A DNA stretch of 64,000 nucleotides from Linanthus parryae (taxonomy: Eukaryota > Streptophyta > Magnoliopsida > Ericales > Polemoniaceae). The DNA lies in the NCBI GenBank assembly GCA_023055425.1, contig JALGPY010000010.1:48913863-48977862 (forward strand). The letters run 5' to 3'. The position numbers and the translations under genes were made by a program. Positions 24,702-40,429 of the stretch are shown here, piece after piece (within the stretch, counting starts at the first letter, position 1; the number at the start of each line of letters is the position of its first letter). The notes under the pieces were generated by a model that saw nothing but the letters and a program-made list of their open reading frames with translations, was not told the origin of the DNA and searched no databases.

Positions 24702-26070
24702 TCTATTTCACAAGACACATGCAACGCTCTAGTCATTTTATGGTCGAAACTCAATGTGTGTGTGTATAAATATCATGTACTTCACGATAAGTCACAATAC
24801 AAATTTCCTAAGGGTCAAATAAAAAATAACAGTTATTCAGACATAGTTCATGATATCATACACAAAAAATCTACTAAAAGGTTCAATAAGCTAGTAGACA
24901 TGACATTTGATTTTAATTACAAGAAAAAATTAAAGACAAATTTATCATTTGCGTGAAGAGTTTTGTGAACGTTTCGCAGCTAAGAAGTTCTGGGATCCCA
25001 TATTCTTTCTCTCAAAAAAATACAGATTAGACTTGTAGCTAGCTATAGGACCCGTATCCTTTGTTTATCCACATTTATATTTTGAAAAGTTTAGTCACAT
25101 ACAATGTTGTGGGATATTGTGCGTCGAGATTAGAATTACCTGACTTCACTTTTCCTTTATTCTTGGCAAAGTTCTGTCCTTGTGCACCCACCATCTTCAC
25201 TCTTATGTATCTCTTCTCTGACTACAAAGTTCGATGTTAATGTCATGAAAACAAACTATTTATAAGTTTCAGTGGTAGTCATTTTATGTAAATTTTGACT
25301 AATTAAAATTAAAATATAAATCATACCAAAATTAATCCGACATTTAATTGTAATGAGTATATCACCGGCTGGTACATTATATATATAATATAATGCGCTA
25401 GCTGGTGTAATAGTCATTACAATTAAATGTTGGATTATTTTAGGTATTATTTATATTTTAATTCTAATAAGTCAAAATTTACGTAAAATGACTACTACTT
25501 CAACTTATTAACAGTTTGTTTTCATGACATTAACATCAAACTTCATAGTCAAAGAAGAGATACAGTAGAGTCAAGATGGTGGGTGGACAAGGACAGAACT
25601 CTGCCAAGAATAAAGGAAAAGTGAAGTCAGGCAATTCTAATCTTGAAGGATAATATCCAACAACATTGTATGTGACTAAAATTTTCAAAATATAAATGTG
25701 GAAAAAAATAGGATTTGGAACCTCTAGCTAGCTACAAATCTTATATGTAATTTTTTGAGAGAAAGAATATGGGATACCATAATTTCTTAGCTGCTTGAAC
25801 GTTCACACAACTCTTCAAGCAAATGATTAATTTGTTTTTAATTTTTTCTTGTAATGAAAATCACATGTCATGTGTACTATCTTATTGAACCTTGTAGTAG
25901 ATTTTTTGTGTATCATATCAAGAACTAGGTCTGGATAATTGTTATTTATGATTTTACCCTTAAGAAATTTGTATTGTGACCTGTTGTGAAATACATGATA
26001 TTACACACACACACACATTAAGTTTAGACCTTAAAATGACTAGTGCATTGCATGTCTATTGTGAAATAGA

Positions 26071-26243
26071 TTTTTTTTTTGTTTCCCAACCGGTTCCGGG
26101 GCTTTGCCTCATAATCAAGTCTGACCCGCGTAGCATGCCTGGGTATGGCAGGTGAATCTACCAGTGGGAATTTTCTACATATACAAGGACTCGAACCCGA
26201 GACCTGCTTAAGCGGAACCAAGTTGCTTACAACTTGGACTAGA
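26071..26243 (-). mobile_element. SINE-like segment, unit 5 minus copy
   Basis: Mirror copy, identical in sampled positions to that of unit 6. Confidence 0.72.
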
Positions 26244-29200
26244 TTTAAATGAATAAAAGTTCTCATAATCAAGATGCTGATATGAATACGACCTTACTTG
26301 AACATGATTTGTTCTGTAAGGTCGTACGTCACTATTCTTGAGTTTTAAGGATACGATTTCTTATACGAATATATATTATTGATTGAAGTTTTACATAAAT
26401 GCATCAATTTAACTTCAACATAATACACTAATATCAAACTGATTTCTTTCTATTTTATGTAATTATATCTTATAGAGTTTAGATATATGCGTACAATGAT
26501 CAAATATATGCATCCATTTGTTACACTAATTTGTAATAATTTCCTCATGAATTATATTCCCATGAATGTTCTTGTTGTTTGAAACTTAAAGTTGCATCTT
26601 TTTGAATTTTTGGAAATACATGATATGACACTCAAATTTTGTTTCATCGTCTAAAGTAATGTAGCAAGTAATCAAGTTTCCCATATGAACAATACTTCTA
26701 AAAAATATCACAAGCAAAACTCGCTGTTATAGTGTCTTTAGACGTTGTAGTTTTGTTGATAAGCACATGAGGAAATATAATTAAAGAAAAAATTGATTTT
26801 TACTAAGTCCATGTTTTTTGTTCTCTTAAGACCCATCGGAGATAAAAACAAAATAAAAAACAACATCAAGTTGAATTATGTCAATATGACACAAGACGAT
26901 ATTAGAGTGTCATACCGTGCATAACACGGAAAGTTTAAATAATTCAACTTTAAGCTCCAAAATAGAAACATTCACTTGCATGTGCATCAATAGAATATTG
27001 TTCACAAACTAACCATCTCTCTAAAATATTAAATCTATATGATATACATTAACATGACATGACAAAAAAATGTATATTTAATAATCAGGTGCTCCAAGAA
27101 AGTTAAATGGTGCACTTGTTTTAACATTTAATCAGTAAGAAACATTCGTATAGAATCTAATTCATGCAAAATTCAATTCATTTAAGTCTTTAAGAGACAT
27201 TATCACACTATAGACTATTTCAATTCGAACAGTAAATTACTTTCTTTCATACATAGTGTACGAGAAAATATCAAATGTAATCTCATTCTTGAACAACATC
27301 ATACTCAAAGATCAACTTCATGTTGATCAATATAATATATAGGATCTAGAACATTACTAGAAAAAAAAAATAAAAAAAAATCTAACATATTCTTGGAACT
27401 TCAAAAAGTATGAAGAATGTGTGCATATCCAAAAAAAATTGAACATCCTTGGAAGCATTCCACCTTTTCTTCTATGCTCTTAAAAGTTCGAATTTACATG
27501 CATAGATATATGACATACATCATAAAGACTTATTGTGAAATCTAGGTAAAGATTAGGAATACCTGACTCCAAATTTTTTATCATTGTTAGGAGAGTTCAA
27601 TCATTCTCCATGCTCCATCTTCACACTTATCCTCTTTGATTATCATATTTTGATGTCAAAGTTGCCAAAATACATTATTTAAAGATTTTAGTCGTAGACA
27701 TGGATGAAAAGTATGATTTATGTTAGAGTAATGCTACATGCATAGAAATTTAGACATAAAGCTGGACATAAATTCCAAATGTAGTAAAATCAAACCCTAA
27801 TATAGAAATACTTAACACTTAGGAAACATTGACACCTAATAAAAATCACTAAAACGGGAAATTATGTTTAATTTCCTATATAAAATTATGTCCCTTCTGA
27901 AATTGTAAAAATAGTTAACATAATATGACTATAAATTAATTGTAATGAGGTTGACATACACGTACTCATGGTCTCAAATATGGAAAGAATTAATTATCCA
28001 CCTAACACGCTTTACAATTGTCAAATTCAATTCACATTGAAGTTATTTCCTTGTTTGAGGGTGTCCGGACAAGAACAAAAACCCATTCAATTATAAAGTG
28101 ATTTTTTCAAAGGAATATGACAATAGATCCGTTCTCTCTCTCTCCTCTATCTCTCTTAATACCACATTCAATTTCAACCTTTCTATTATTCCATGATTTT
28201 TGTATAGCTTACTCTTCGAAACATGCATACATCTGTTATAGTATTCTTCAATAGTAAACAAGCATTCATATGCTTACCTGATAACATGCCGAGTACACCT
28301 TACTAGCGACATTGATTTTTTATCACGAAAACATAGACACATACAATTGTATAAATACTTATTAGTACACGTCCTTAGTAGTGAGGTACAATGCATACGT
28401 GATATCATCCTAGCTGTTTTGCCCAGAATGACTACTTGGCCCCTGAAATCTCAGCCTTATCGATAAAGCCTCTGATTGTTCATGAACCCCTAAATTATGC
28501 CTAATTGGCCAGTGTAATGAGTTACTAAGTCTACACTTTATTTACTTAAGTTTAAAAACCAAGTTATGATTATTTACCCTCAAGTCCCTACAATTTATCC
28601 AAATTGATTTTATGTTCCTGATTGAGCCTGGACTCCTCAACCAAGTCTAACCACGCCCAGTAGTATGATGTCATCATTCTAACACTCTCAGGTACTCATA
28701 GGGTTGAAAAATACATATTTTAATTTATGATATTTAGACCCCTGAGGTTTAGCAAAATTGCGGTAAGACCCTAGATAGTTGACTTGGTCAAACTTAACTT
28801 AAAGATGGTCTATTATGAGTCTAGATAACCAGGTATGATAGCTCGATAAATCCTAGACCATGATTTGACCCCATAACAACTTTATGTGAGATTACAGTTT
28901 TGCCCCTCTTACATGTAGGGTTTTGATGCAGGTAACGTAGCAGAATAACAATAAATAAAATGCATGATTGAAGCCCTCCACAGATCGCAAGGAATCATTC
29001 ATAACGTGATAAGGGATAAAGGCATGGTGTACCTTAATTGGTTGTGTGATTATCGGGCGAGGCACGAGACCATAATGAGTGGCCCGCTGTGTTGTAAAGC
29101 TCGCTCCAGCCCCATTTAATTAAACTAGTTAAAATAAATTAATTAGTTCTTAAAAAAAATTTATAGGGAAGTGGTAACTACGACAGACAATTTAGTAGTG

Positions 29201-29825
29201 AATCAACAATTTGATGTTGTTTTATCTCCGATGGGTCTTGCTGGCTAGAGAACAAATAACATGGACTTAGAGAAAATTATATTTTTCTTTAATTATATTT
29301 CCTCCTGTACTTATCAACAATACTACAACGTCTAAAGACACTATAAGAACGAGTTTTCTTGTATTTGTTTTAGAATTATTGTTCATATAGGAATTGGATT
29401 ACTTGCTACATTACATGAGACGAGAAACAAAATTTGTGTGTCATATCACGTATTTCCTTAAAATTCAAAAAGATGCAAGTGAAGTTTCAAACTACAAGAA
29501 CATTCATGGGAATGAAATTCATGAGGAAGTTATTACAAATTAGTTTAGCAAAGGGATGCATATGTTAGATAATTGTACGTATATATCTAAACTCTATAAG
29601 ATACACTTACATAGCATAAAAAGAAATCAATATTTGATAATAGTGTATTATGTTGAAGTTAAATTGATGCATTTATGTAAACCGTCAATCAATAATAAAC
29701 ATTCGTATAAGAAATCGTCTCCTTAGAACTCAATAAGTGCGAGGTACTAGCTTACAGAACAACTCTTGTTCAAGTAAGGTAGTATTCATATCAGCCTAGA
29801 TTATGAGAACTTTTATTCACTGAAA

Positions 29826-30001
29826 TCTAGTCCAAGTGGTAAGCAACTTGGTTCCGCTTCAGCAGGTCTCGTGTTCGAATCCTTGTATATGCCGAAAATT
29901 CCCACTGGTAGACTCACCTGCCATACCAGGCATGCGACGCGGGTCGGACCGCATTATGGGCCGAAGCCACGGAACCGCTTGGGAAACCAAAAACAAAAAA
30001 A
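29826..30001 (+). mobile_element. SINE-like segment, unit 6 plus copy
   Basis: Representative of the commonest version of the plus copy. Confidence 0.72.
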
Positions 30002-31369
30002 TCTATTTCACAAGACACATGCAACGCTCTAGTCATTTTATGGTCGAAACTCAATGTGTGTGTGTATAAATATCATGTACTTCACGATAAGTCACAATAC
30101 AAATTTCCTAAGGGTCAAATAAAAAAAACAGTTATTCAGACATAGTTCATGATATCATACACAAAAAATCTACTAAAAGGTTCAATAAGCTAGTAGACAT
30201 GACATTTGATTTTAATTACAAGAAAAAATTAAAGACAAATTTATCATTTGCGTGAAGAGTTGTGTGAACGTTTCGCAGCTAAGAAGTTCTGGGATCCCAT
30301 ATTCTTTCTCTCAAAAAAATACAGATTAGACTTGTAGCTAGCTATAGGACCCGTATCCTTTGTTTATCCACATTTATATTTTGAAAAGTTTAGTCACATA
30401 CAATGTTGTGGGATATTGTGCGTCGAGATTAGAATTACCTGACTTCACTTTTCCTTTATTCTTGGCAAAGTTCTGTCCTTGTGCACCCACCATCTTCACT
30501 CTTATGTATCTCTTCTCTGACTACAAAGTTCGATGTTAATGTCATGAAAACAAACTATTTATAAGTTTCAGTGGTAGTCATTTTATGTAAATTTTGACTA
30601 ATTAAAATTAAAATATAAATCATACCAAAATTAATCCGACATTTAATTGTAATGAGTATATCACCGGCTGGTACATTATATATATAATATAATGCGCTAG
30701 CTGGTGTAATAGTCATTACAATTAAATGTTGGATTATTTTAGGTATTATTTATATTTTAATTCTAATAAGTCAAAATTTACGTAAAATGACTACTACTTC
30801 AACTTATTAACAGTTTGTTTTCATGACATTAACATCAAACTTCATAGTCAAAGAAGAGATACAGTAGAGTCAAGATGGTGGGTGGACAAGGACAGAACTC
30901 TGCCAAGAATAAAGGAAAAGTGAAGTCAGGCAATTCTAATCTTGAAGGATAATATCCAACAACATTGTATGTGACTAAAATTTTCAAAATATAAATGTGG
31001 AAAAAAATAGGATTTGGAACCTCTAGCTAGCTACAAATCTTATATGTAATTTTTTGAGAGAAAGAATATGGGATACCATAATTTCTTAGCTGCTTGAACG
31101 TTCACACAACTCTTCAAGCAAATGATTAATTTGTTTTTAATTTTTTCTTGTAATGAAAATCACATGTCATGTGTACTATCTTATTGAACCTTGTAGTAGA
31201 TTTTTTGTGTATCATATCAAGAACTAGGTCTGGATAATTGTTATTTATGATTTTACCCTTAAGAAATTTGTATTGTGACCTGTTGTGAAATACATGATAT
31301 TACACACACACACACATTAAGTTTAGACCTTAAAATGACTAGTGCATTGCATGTCTATTGTGAAATAGA

Positions 31370-31542
31370 TTTTTTTTTTGTTTCCCAACCGGTTCCGGGG
31401 CTTTGCCTCATAATCAAGTCTGACCCGCGTAGCATGCCTGGGTATGGCAGGTGAATCTACCAGTGGGAATTTTCTACATATACAAGGACTCGAACCCGAG
31501 ACCTGCTTAAGCGGAACCAAGTTGCTTACAACTTGGACTAGA
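31370..31542 (-). mobile_element. SINE-like segment, unit 6 minus copy
   Basis: Mirror copy with intact B-box-like sequence. Confidence 0.72.
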
Positions 31543-34500
31543 TTTAAATGAATAAAAGTTCTCATAATCAAGATGCTGATATGAATACGACCTTACTTGA
31601 ACATGATTTGTTCTGTAAGGTCGTACGTCACTATTCTTGAGTTTTAAGGATACAATTTCTTATACGAATATATATTATTGATTGAAGTTTTACATAAATG
31701 CATCAATTTAACTTCAACATAATACACTAATATCAAACTGATTTCTTTCTATTTTATGTAATTATATCTTATAGAGTTTAGATATATGCGTACAATGATC
31801 AAATATATGCATCCATTTGTTACACTAATTTGTAATAATTTCCTCATGAATTATATTCCCATGAATGTTCTTGTTGTTTGAAACTTAAAGTTGCATCTTT
31901 TTGAATTTTTGGAAATACATGATATGACACTCAAATTTTGTTTCATCGTCTAAAGTAATGTAGCAAGTAACAAGTTTCCCATATGAACAATACTTCTAAA
32001 AAATATCACAAGCAAACTCGCTGTTATAGTGTCTTTAGACGTTGTAGTTTTGTTGATAAGCACATGAGGAAATATAATTAAAGAAAAAATTGATTTTTAC
32101 TAAGTCCATGTTTTTTGTTCTCTTAAGACCCATCGGAGATAAAAACAAAATAAAAAACAACATCACGTTGAATTATGTCAATATGACACAAGACGAGATT
32201 AGAGTGTCATACCGTGCATAACACGAAAAGTTTAAATAATTCAACTTTAAGCTCCAAAATAGAAGCATTCACTTGCATGTGCATCAATAGAATATTGTTC
32301 ACAAACTAACCATCTCTCTAAAATATTAAATCTATATGATATACATTAACATGACATGACAAAAAAATGTATATTTAATAACCAGGTGCTCCAAGAAAGT
32401 TAAATGGTGCACTTGTTTTAACATTTAATCAGTAAGAAACATTCGTATAGAATCTAATTCATGCAAAATTCAATTCATTTAAGTCTTTAAGAGATATTAT
32501 CACACTATAGACTCTTTCAATTCGAACAGTAAATTACTTTCTTTCATACATAGTGTACGAGAAAATATCAAATGTAATCTCATTCTTGAACAACATCATA
32601 CTCAAAGATCAACTTCATGTTGATCAATATAATATATAGGATCTAGAACATTACTAGAAAATAAAAAAAAATTAAAAAATCTAACATATTCTTGGAACTT
32701 CAAAAAGTATGAAGAATGTGTGCATATCCAAAAAAATTGAACATCCTTGGAAGCATTCCACCTTTTCTTCTATGCTCTTAAAAGTTCGTATTTACATGCA
32801 TAGATATATGACATACATCATAAAGACTTATTGTGAAATCTAGGTAAAGATTAGGAATACCTGACTCCAAATTTTTTATCATTGTTAGGAGAGTTCAATC
32901 ATTCTCCATGCTGCATCTTAACACTTATCCTCTTTGATTATCATATTTTGATGTCAAAGTTGCCAAAATAAATTATTTAAAGATTTTGGTCGTAGACATG
33001 GATGAAAAGTATGATTTATGTTAGAGTAATGCTACATGCATAGAAATTTAGACATAAAGCTGGACATAAATTCCTAATGTAGTAAAATCAAACCCTAATA
33101 TAGAAATACTTAACACTTAGGAAACATTGACACCTAATAAAAATCACTAAAACGGGAAATTATGTTTAAATTCCTGTATAAAATTATGTCCCTTTTGAAA
33201 TTGTAAAAACAGTTAACATAATATGACTATAAATTAATTGTAATGAGGTTGACATACACGTACTCATGGTCTCAAATATGGAAAGAATTAATTATCCACC
33301 TAATACGCTTTACAATTGTCAAATTCAATTCACATTAAAGTTATTTCCTTGTTTGAGGGTGTCCGGACAAGAACAAAAACCCATTCAATTATAAAGTGAT
33401 TTTTTCAAAGGAATATGTCAATAGATCCGTTCTCTCTCTCTCTCCTCTATCTCTCTTAATACCACATCCAATTTCAACCTTTCTATTATTCCATGATTTA
33501 TGTATAGCTTACTCTTCGAAACATGCATACATCTATTATAGTATTCTTCAATAGTAAACAAGCATTCAGATGCTTACCTGATAACCTGCCGAGTACACCT
33601 TACTAGCGACATTGATTTTTTATCACGAAAACATAGACACATACAATTGTATAAATACTTATTAGTACACGTCCTTAGTAGTGAGGTACAATGCATACGT
33701 GATATCATCCTAGCTGTTTTGCCCAGAATGACTGCTTGGCCCCTGAAATCTCAGCCTTATCGATAAAGCCTCTGATTGTTCATGAACCCCTAAATTATGC
33801 CTAATTGGCCAGTCTAATGAGTTACTAAGTCTACACTTTATTTACTTAAGTTTAAAAACCAAGTTATGATTATTTACCCTCAAGTCCCTACAATTTATCC
33901 AAATTGATTTTATGTTCCTGATTGAGCCTGATCTCCTCAACCAAGTCTAACCACGCCCAGTAGTATGATGTCATCATTTTAACACTCTCAGGTAGTCATA
34001 GGGTTGAAAAATACATATTTTAATTTATGATATTTAGACCCCTGAGGTTTAGCAAAATTGCGGTAAGACCCTAGATAGTTGACTTGGTCAACCTTAACTT
34101 AAAGATGGTCTATTATGAGTCCAGATAACCAGGTATGATAGCTCGATAAATCCTAGACCATGATTTGACCCCATAACAACTTTATGTGAGATTACAGTTT
34201 TGCCCCTCTTACATGTAGGGTTTTGATGCAGGTAACGCAGCAGAATAACAATAAATAAAGTTCATGATTGAAGCCCTCCACAGATCGCAGGGAATCATTC
34301 ATAACGTGATAAGGGATAAACGCATGGTGTACCTAAATTGGTTGTGTGATTATCGGGCGAGGCACGAGACCATAATGAGTGGCCCGCTGTGTTGTAAAGC
34401 TCGCTCCAGCCCCATTTAATTAAATTAGTTAAAATAAAATAATTAGTTCTTAAAAAAAAATTATAGGGAAGTGGTAACTACGACAGACAATTTAGTAGTG

Positions 34501-35125
34501 AATCAACAATTTGATGTTGTTTTATCTCCGATGGGTCTTGCTGGCTAGAGAACAAATAACATGGACTTAGAGAAAATTATATTTTTCTTTAATTATATTT
34601 CCTCCTGTACTTATCAACAATACTACAACGTCTAAAGACACAATAAGAACGAGTTTTCTTGTATTTGTTTTAGAATTATTGTTCATATAGGAATTGGATT
34701 ACTTGCTACATTACATGAGACGAGAAACAAAATTTGTGTGTCATATCACGTATTTCCTTAAAATTCAAAAAGATGCAAGTGAAGTTTCAAACTACAAGAA
34801 CATTCATGGGAATGAAATTCATGAGGAAGTTATTACAAATTAGTTTAGCAAAGGGATGCATATGTTAGATAATTGTACGTATATATCTAAACTCTATAAG
34901 ATACACTTACATAGCATAAAAAGAAATCAATATTTGATAATAGTGTATTATCTTGAAGTGAAATTGATGCATTTATGTAAACCGTCAATCAATAATAAAC
35001 ATTCGTATAAGAAATCGTCTCCTTAGAACTCAATAGGTGCGAGGTACTAGCTTACAGAACAACTCTTGTTCAAGTAAGGTAGTATTCATATCAGCCTAGA
35101 TTATGAGAACTTTTATTCACTGAAA

Positions 35126-35301
35126 TCTAGTCCAAGTGGTAAGCAACTTGGTTCCGCTTCAGCAGGTCTCGTGTTCGAATCCTTGTATATGCCGAAAATT
35201 CCCACTGGTAGACTCACCTGCCATACCAGGCATGGGACGCGGGTCGGACCGCATTATGGGCCGAAGCCACGGAACCGCTTGGGAAACCAAAAACAAAAAA
35301 A
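35126..35301 (+). mobile_element. SINE-like segment, unit 7 plus copy
   Basis: Private change near 35235. Confidence 0.72.
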
Positions 35302-36669
35302 TCTATTTCACAAGACACATGCAACGCTCTAGTCATTTTATGGTCGAAACTCAATGTGTGTGTGTATAAATATCATTTACTTCACGATAAGTCACAATAC
35401 AAATTTCCTAAGGGTCAAATAAAAAATAACAGTTATTCAGACATAGTTCATGATATCATACACAAAAAATCTACTAAAAGGTTCAATAAGCTAGTAGACA
35501 TGACATTTGATTTTAATTACAAGAAAAAATTAAAGACAAATTTATCATTTACGTGAAGAGTTGTGTGAACGTTTCGCAGCTAAGAAGTTCTGGGATCCCA
35601 TATTCTTTCTCTCAAAAAGATACAGATTAGACTTGTAGCTAGCTATAGGACCCGTATCCTTTGTTTATCCACATTTATATTTTGAAAAGTTTAGTCACAT
35701 ACAATGTTGTGGGATATTGTGCGTCGAAATTAGAACTACCTGACTTCACTTTTCCTTTATTCTTGGCAAAGTTCTGTCCTTGTGCACCCACCATCTTCAC
35801 TCTTATGTATCTCTTCTCTGACTACAAAGTTCGATGTTAATGTCATGAAAACAAACAATTTATAAGTTTCAGTGGTAGTCATTTTATGTTAATTTTGACT
35901 AATTAAAATTAAAATATAAATCATACCAAAATTGATCCGACATTTAATTGTAATGAGTATATCACCGGCTGATACATTATATATATAATATAATGAGCTA
36001 GCTGGTGTAATAGTCATTACAATTAAATGTTGGATTATTTTAGGTATTATTTATATTTTAATTCTAATAAGTCAAAATTTACGTAAAATGACTACTACTT
36101 CAACTTATAAACAGTTTGTTTTCATGACATTAACATCAAACTTCATAGTCAAAGAAGAGATAAGTAGAGTCAAGATGGTGGGTGGACAAGGACATAACTC
36201 TTCCAAGAATAAAGGAAAAGTGAAGTCAGGCAATTCTAATCTTGAAGGATAATATCCAACAACATTGTATGTGACTAAAATTTTCAAAATATAAATGTGG
36301 ACAAAAATAGGATTTGGAACCTCTAGCTAGCTACAAATCTTATATGTAATTTTTTGAGAGAAAGAATATGGGATACCATAATTTCTTAGCTGCTTGAACG
36401 TTCACACAACTCTTCAAGCAAATGATTAATTTGTTTTTAATTTTTTCTTGTAATGAAAATCACATGTCATGTGTACTATCTTATTGAACCTTGTAGTTGA
36501 TTTTTTGTGTATCATATCAAGAACTAGGTCTGGATAAATGTTATTTATGATTTTACCCTTAAGAAATTTGTATTGTGACCTGTTGTGAAAAACATGATAT
36601 TAGACACACACACACATTAAGTTTAGACCTTAAAATGACTAGTGCATTGCATGTCTATTGTGAAATAGA

Positions 36670-36842
36670 TTTTTTTTTTGTTTCCCAACCGGTTCCGGGG
36701 CTTTGCCTCATAATCAAGTCTGACCCGCGTAGCATGCCTGGGTATGGCAGGTGAATCTACCAGTGGGAATTTTCTACATATACAAGGACTCGAACCCGAG
36801 ACCTGCTTAAGCGGAACCAAGTTGCTTACAACTTGGACTAGA
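36670..36842 (-). mobile_element. SINE-like segment, unit 7 minus copy
   Basis: Mirror copy; no notable change. Confidence 0.72.
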
Positions 36843-38720
36843 TTTAAATGAATAAAAGTTCTCATAATCAAGATGCTGATATGAATACGACCTTACTTGA
36901 ACATGATTTGTTCTGTAAGGTCGTACGTCACTATTCTTGAGTTTTAAGGATACAATTTCTTATACGAATATATATTATTGATTGAAGTTTTACATAAATG
37001 CATCAATTTAACTTCAACATAATACACTAATATCACACTAATTTCTTTCTATTTTATGTAATTATATCTTATAGAGTTTAAATATATGCGTACAATGATC
37101 TAATATATGCATCCATTTTTTACACTAATTTGTAATAATTTCCTCATGAATTATATTCCCATGAATGTTCTTGTTGTTTGAAACTTAAAGTTGCATCTTT
37201 TTGAATTTTTGGAAATACATGATATGACACTCAAATTTTGTTTCATCGTCTAAAGTAATGTAGCAAGTAATCAAGTTTTTCATATGAACAATACTTCTAA
37301 AAAATATCACAAGCAAACTCGCTGTTATAGTGTCTTTAGACGTTGTAGTTTTGTTGATAAGTACATGAGGAAATATAATTAAAGAAAAAATTGATTTTTA
37401 CTAAGTCCATGTTTTTTGTTCTCTTAAGACCCATCGGAGATAAAAACAAAATAAAAAACAACATCAAGTTTGATTATGTCAATATGACACAAGACGATAT
37501 TAGAGTGTCATACCGTGCATAACACGAAAAGTTTAAATAATTCAACTTTAAGCTCCAAGAATAGAAGCATTCACTTGCATGTGAATCAATAGAATATTGT
37601 TCACAAACTAACCATCTCTCTAAAATATTAAATCTATATGATATACAATAACATGACATGACAAAAAAATGTATATTTAATAATCAGGTGCTCCAAGAAA
37701 GTTAAATAGTGCAGTTGTTTTAACATTTAATCAGTAAGAAACATTCGTATAGAATCTAATTCATGCAAAATTCAATTCATTTAAGTCTTTAAGAGACATT
37801 ATCACACGATAGACTCTTTCAATTCGAACAGTAAATTACTTTCTTTCATACATAGTGTACGAGAAAATATCAAATGTAATCTCATTCTTGAACAACATCA
37901 TACTCAAAGATCAACTTCATGTTGATCAACATAATATATAGGATCTAGAACATTACTAGGAAAAAAAAAAATCTAACATATTCTTGGAACTTCAAAAAGT
38001 ATGAAGAATGTGTGCATATCCAAAAAAATTGAACATCCTTGGAAGCGTTCCACCTTTTCTTCTATGCTCTTAAAAGTTCGAATTTACAGGCATAGATATA
38101 TGACATACATCATAAAGACTTATTGTGAAATCTAGGTAAAGATTAGGAATACCTGACTCCAAATTTTTTATCATTGTTAGGAGAGTTCAATCATTCTCCA
38201 TGCTCCATCTTCACACTTATCCTCTCTGATTATCATATTTTATGTCAAAGTTGCCAAAATAAATTATTTAAAGATTTTAGCCGTAGAGATGGATGAGAAG
38301 TATGATTTATGTTAGAGTAATGCTACATGCATTGAAATTTAGACATAAACCTGGACATAAATTCCTAATGTAGTAAAATCAAACCCTACTAGAGAAATAT
38401 TTTACACTTAGGAAAAATTGACACCTAATCAAAATCACTAAAACGGGAAATTATGTTTAAAATCCTCTATAAAATTATGTCCCTTTTGAAATTGTAATAA
38501 CAGTTAATATAATATGACTATAAATTAATTGTAATGAGGATGACATAAACGTACTCATGGTCTCAAATATGGAAAGAATTAATTATCCACCTAATACGCT
38601 TTACAAATGTCAAATTCAATTCACATTGAAGTTAATTTCCTTGTTTGAGGGTGTCCGGACAAGAACAAAAACCCATTCAATTATAAAGTGATTATTTCAA
38701 AGGAATATGACAATAGATAT

Positions 38721-38722
<2 letters not shown>

Positions 38723-38755
<33 letters not shown>
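38723..38755. repeat. Expanded TC microsatellite, unit 8
   Basis: About 16 TC repeats, where units 1 to 7 have only about 5 to 7 at the same place. Confidence 0.95.
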
Positions 38756-38763
<8 letters not shown>

Positions 38764-40429
38764 TAATACCACGTCCAATTTCAACCTACCTATTATTCCA
38801 TGATTTATGTATACCTTACTCTTCGAAACATGCATACATCCATTATAGTATTCTTCAATAGTAAACAAGCATTCATATGCTTACCTGATAACCTGCCGAG
38901 TACACCTTACTAGCGAGATTGATTTTTTATCCCGAAAACATAGACACATACAATTGTATAAATACATATTAGTACTCGTCCTTAGTAGTGAGGTAGAATG
39001 CAGACGTGATATCATCCTAGCTGTTTTTCCCAAAATGACTACTTGGCCCCTGAAATCTCAGCCTTATCGATAAAGCCTCTGATTGTTCATGAACCCCTAA
39101 ATTATGCCAAATTGGCCAGTTTAATGAGTTACTAAGTCTACAATTTATTTACTTAAGTTTAAAAACCAAGTTATGATTATTTACCCTCAAGTCCCTACAA
39201 TATATCCAATTTTATTTTATGTTCCTGATTGAGCCTGAACTCCTCAACCAAGTCTAACCACGCCCAGTAGTATGATGTCATCATTTTAACACTCTCAGGT
39301 AGTCACAGGGTTGAAAAATACATATTTTAATTTATAATATTTAGACCCCTTAGGTTTAGCAAAATTGCGGTAAGACCCTAGATAGTTGACTTGGTCAACC
39401 TTAACTTAAAGATGGTCTATTATGACTCCAGATAACCAGGTATGATAGCTCGATAAGTCCTAGACCATGATTTGACCCCATAACAACTTTATGTGAGATT
39501 ACAGTTTTGCCTCTCTTACATGTAGGGTTTTGATGCAGGTAACGCAGCAGAATAACAATAAATAAAATTCATGATCGAAGCCCTCCACAGATCGCAGGGA
39601 AGCATTCATAACGTGATAAGAGATAAACGCATGGTGTACCTTAATTGGTTGTGTGAGTATCGGGAGGCACGAGACCATAATGAGTGGCCCGCTGTGTTGT
39701 AAAGCTCGCTCCATCCCCATTTAATGAAACTAGTTAAAATAAATTAATTAGTTCTTAAAAAAAATGTATAGGGAAGTTGTAACTACGACAGACAATTTAG
39801 TAGTGAATCAACAATTTGATGTTGTTTTATTTCCGATGGGTCTTGCTGGCTAGAGAACAAATAACATGGACTTAGTGAAAATTATATTTTTCTTTAATTA
39901 TATTTCGTCCTGTACTTATCAACAATACTACATCGTCTAAAGACACTAAAAGAACGAGTTTTCTTCTATTTGTTTTACAATTATTGTTCATATAGGAATT
40001 GGATTACATGCTAAATTACATGAGACGAGAAACAAAATTTGTGTGTCATATCACGTATTTCCTTAAAATTCAAAAAGATGCGAGTTAAGTTTCAAACTAC
40101 AAGAACATTCATGGGAATGAAATTCATGAGGAAGTTATTACAAATTAGTTCAGAAAAGGGATGCATATGTTAGATAATTGTACGTATATATCTAAACTCT
40201 ATATGATACACTTACATAGCATAAAAAGAAATCAATATTTGATAATAGTGTATTATGTTGAAGTTAAATTGATGCATTTATGTAAACCGTCAATCAATAA
40301 TAAACATTCGTATAAGAAATGGTCTCCTTAGAACTCAATAAGTGCGAGGTACTAGCTTACAGAACAACTCTTGTTAAGTAAGGTAGTATACATATCAGCC
40401 TAGATTATGAGAACTTTTATTCACTGATA

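Larger units (their letters stand above)
21154..26446. repeat. Array unit 5
   Basis: 5,293 bp. The first third resembles unit 1 and the rest resembles unit 6, so it looks like a recombinant between unit types. A private 8-bp deletion lies in the LTR fragment near 23637. Confidence 0.92.
23901..26876. repeat. Giant inverted repeat 5
   Basis: Centred near 25,386. The right arm has a substitution in the TATA-like box near 25508, shared with inverted repeat 6. Confidence 0.9.
26447..31745. repeat. Array unit 6
   Basis: 5,299 bp. It is close to unit 7, sharing for example the variant near 26502 and the sequence at the palindrome centre. A 2-bp loss near 30125 breaks the frame that crosses the segment following the plus SINE in most units. 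Confidence 0.92.
29201..32175. repeat. Giant inverted repeat 6
   Basis: Centred near 30,685; shares the altered right-arm TATA-like box of repeat 5. Confidence 0.9.
31746..37045. repeat. Array unit 7
   Basis: 5,300 bp. It is close to unit 6 but has private changes, including a 1-bp loss near 31970, an altered apex flank near 35971-35998 and changes near 36163-36195 just around the right-arm ATG. Confidence 0.92.
34501..37475. repeat. Giant inverted repeat 7
   Basis: Centred near 35,985; private changes flank the apex. Confidence 0.9.

Noticed and set aside
39499..39720. Frame beginning MGMERALQHSG on the - strand (units 8-10)
   Set aside because: It covers the LTR fragment and its junction, and it is open only in three units.
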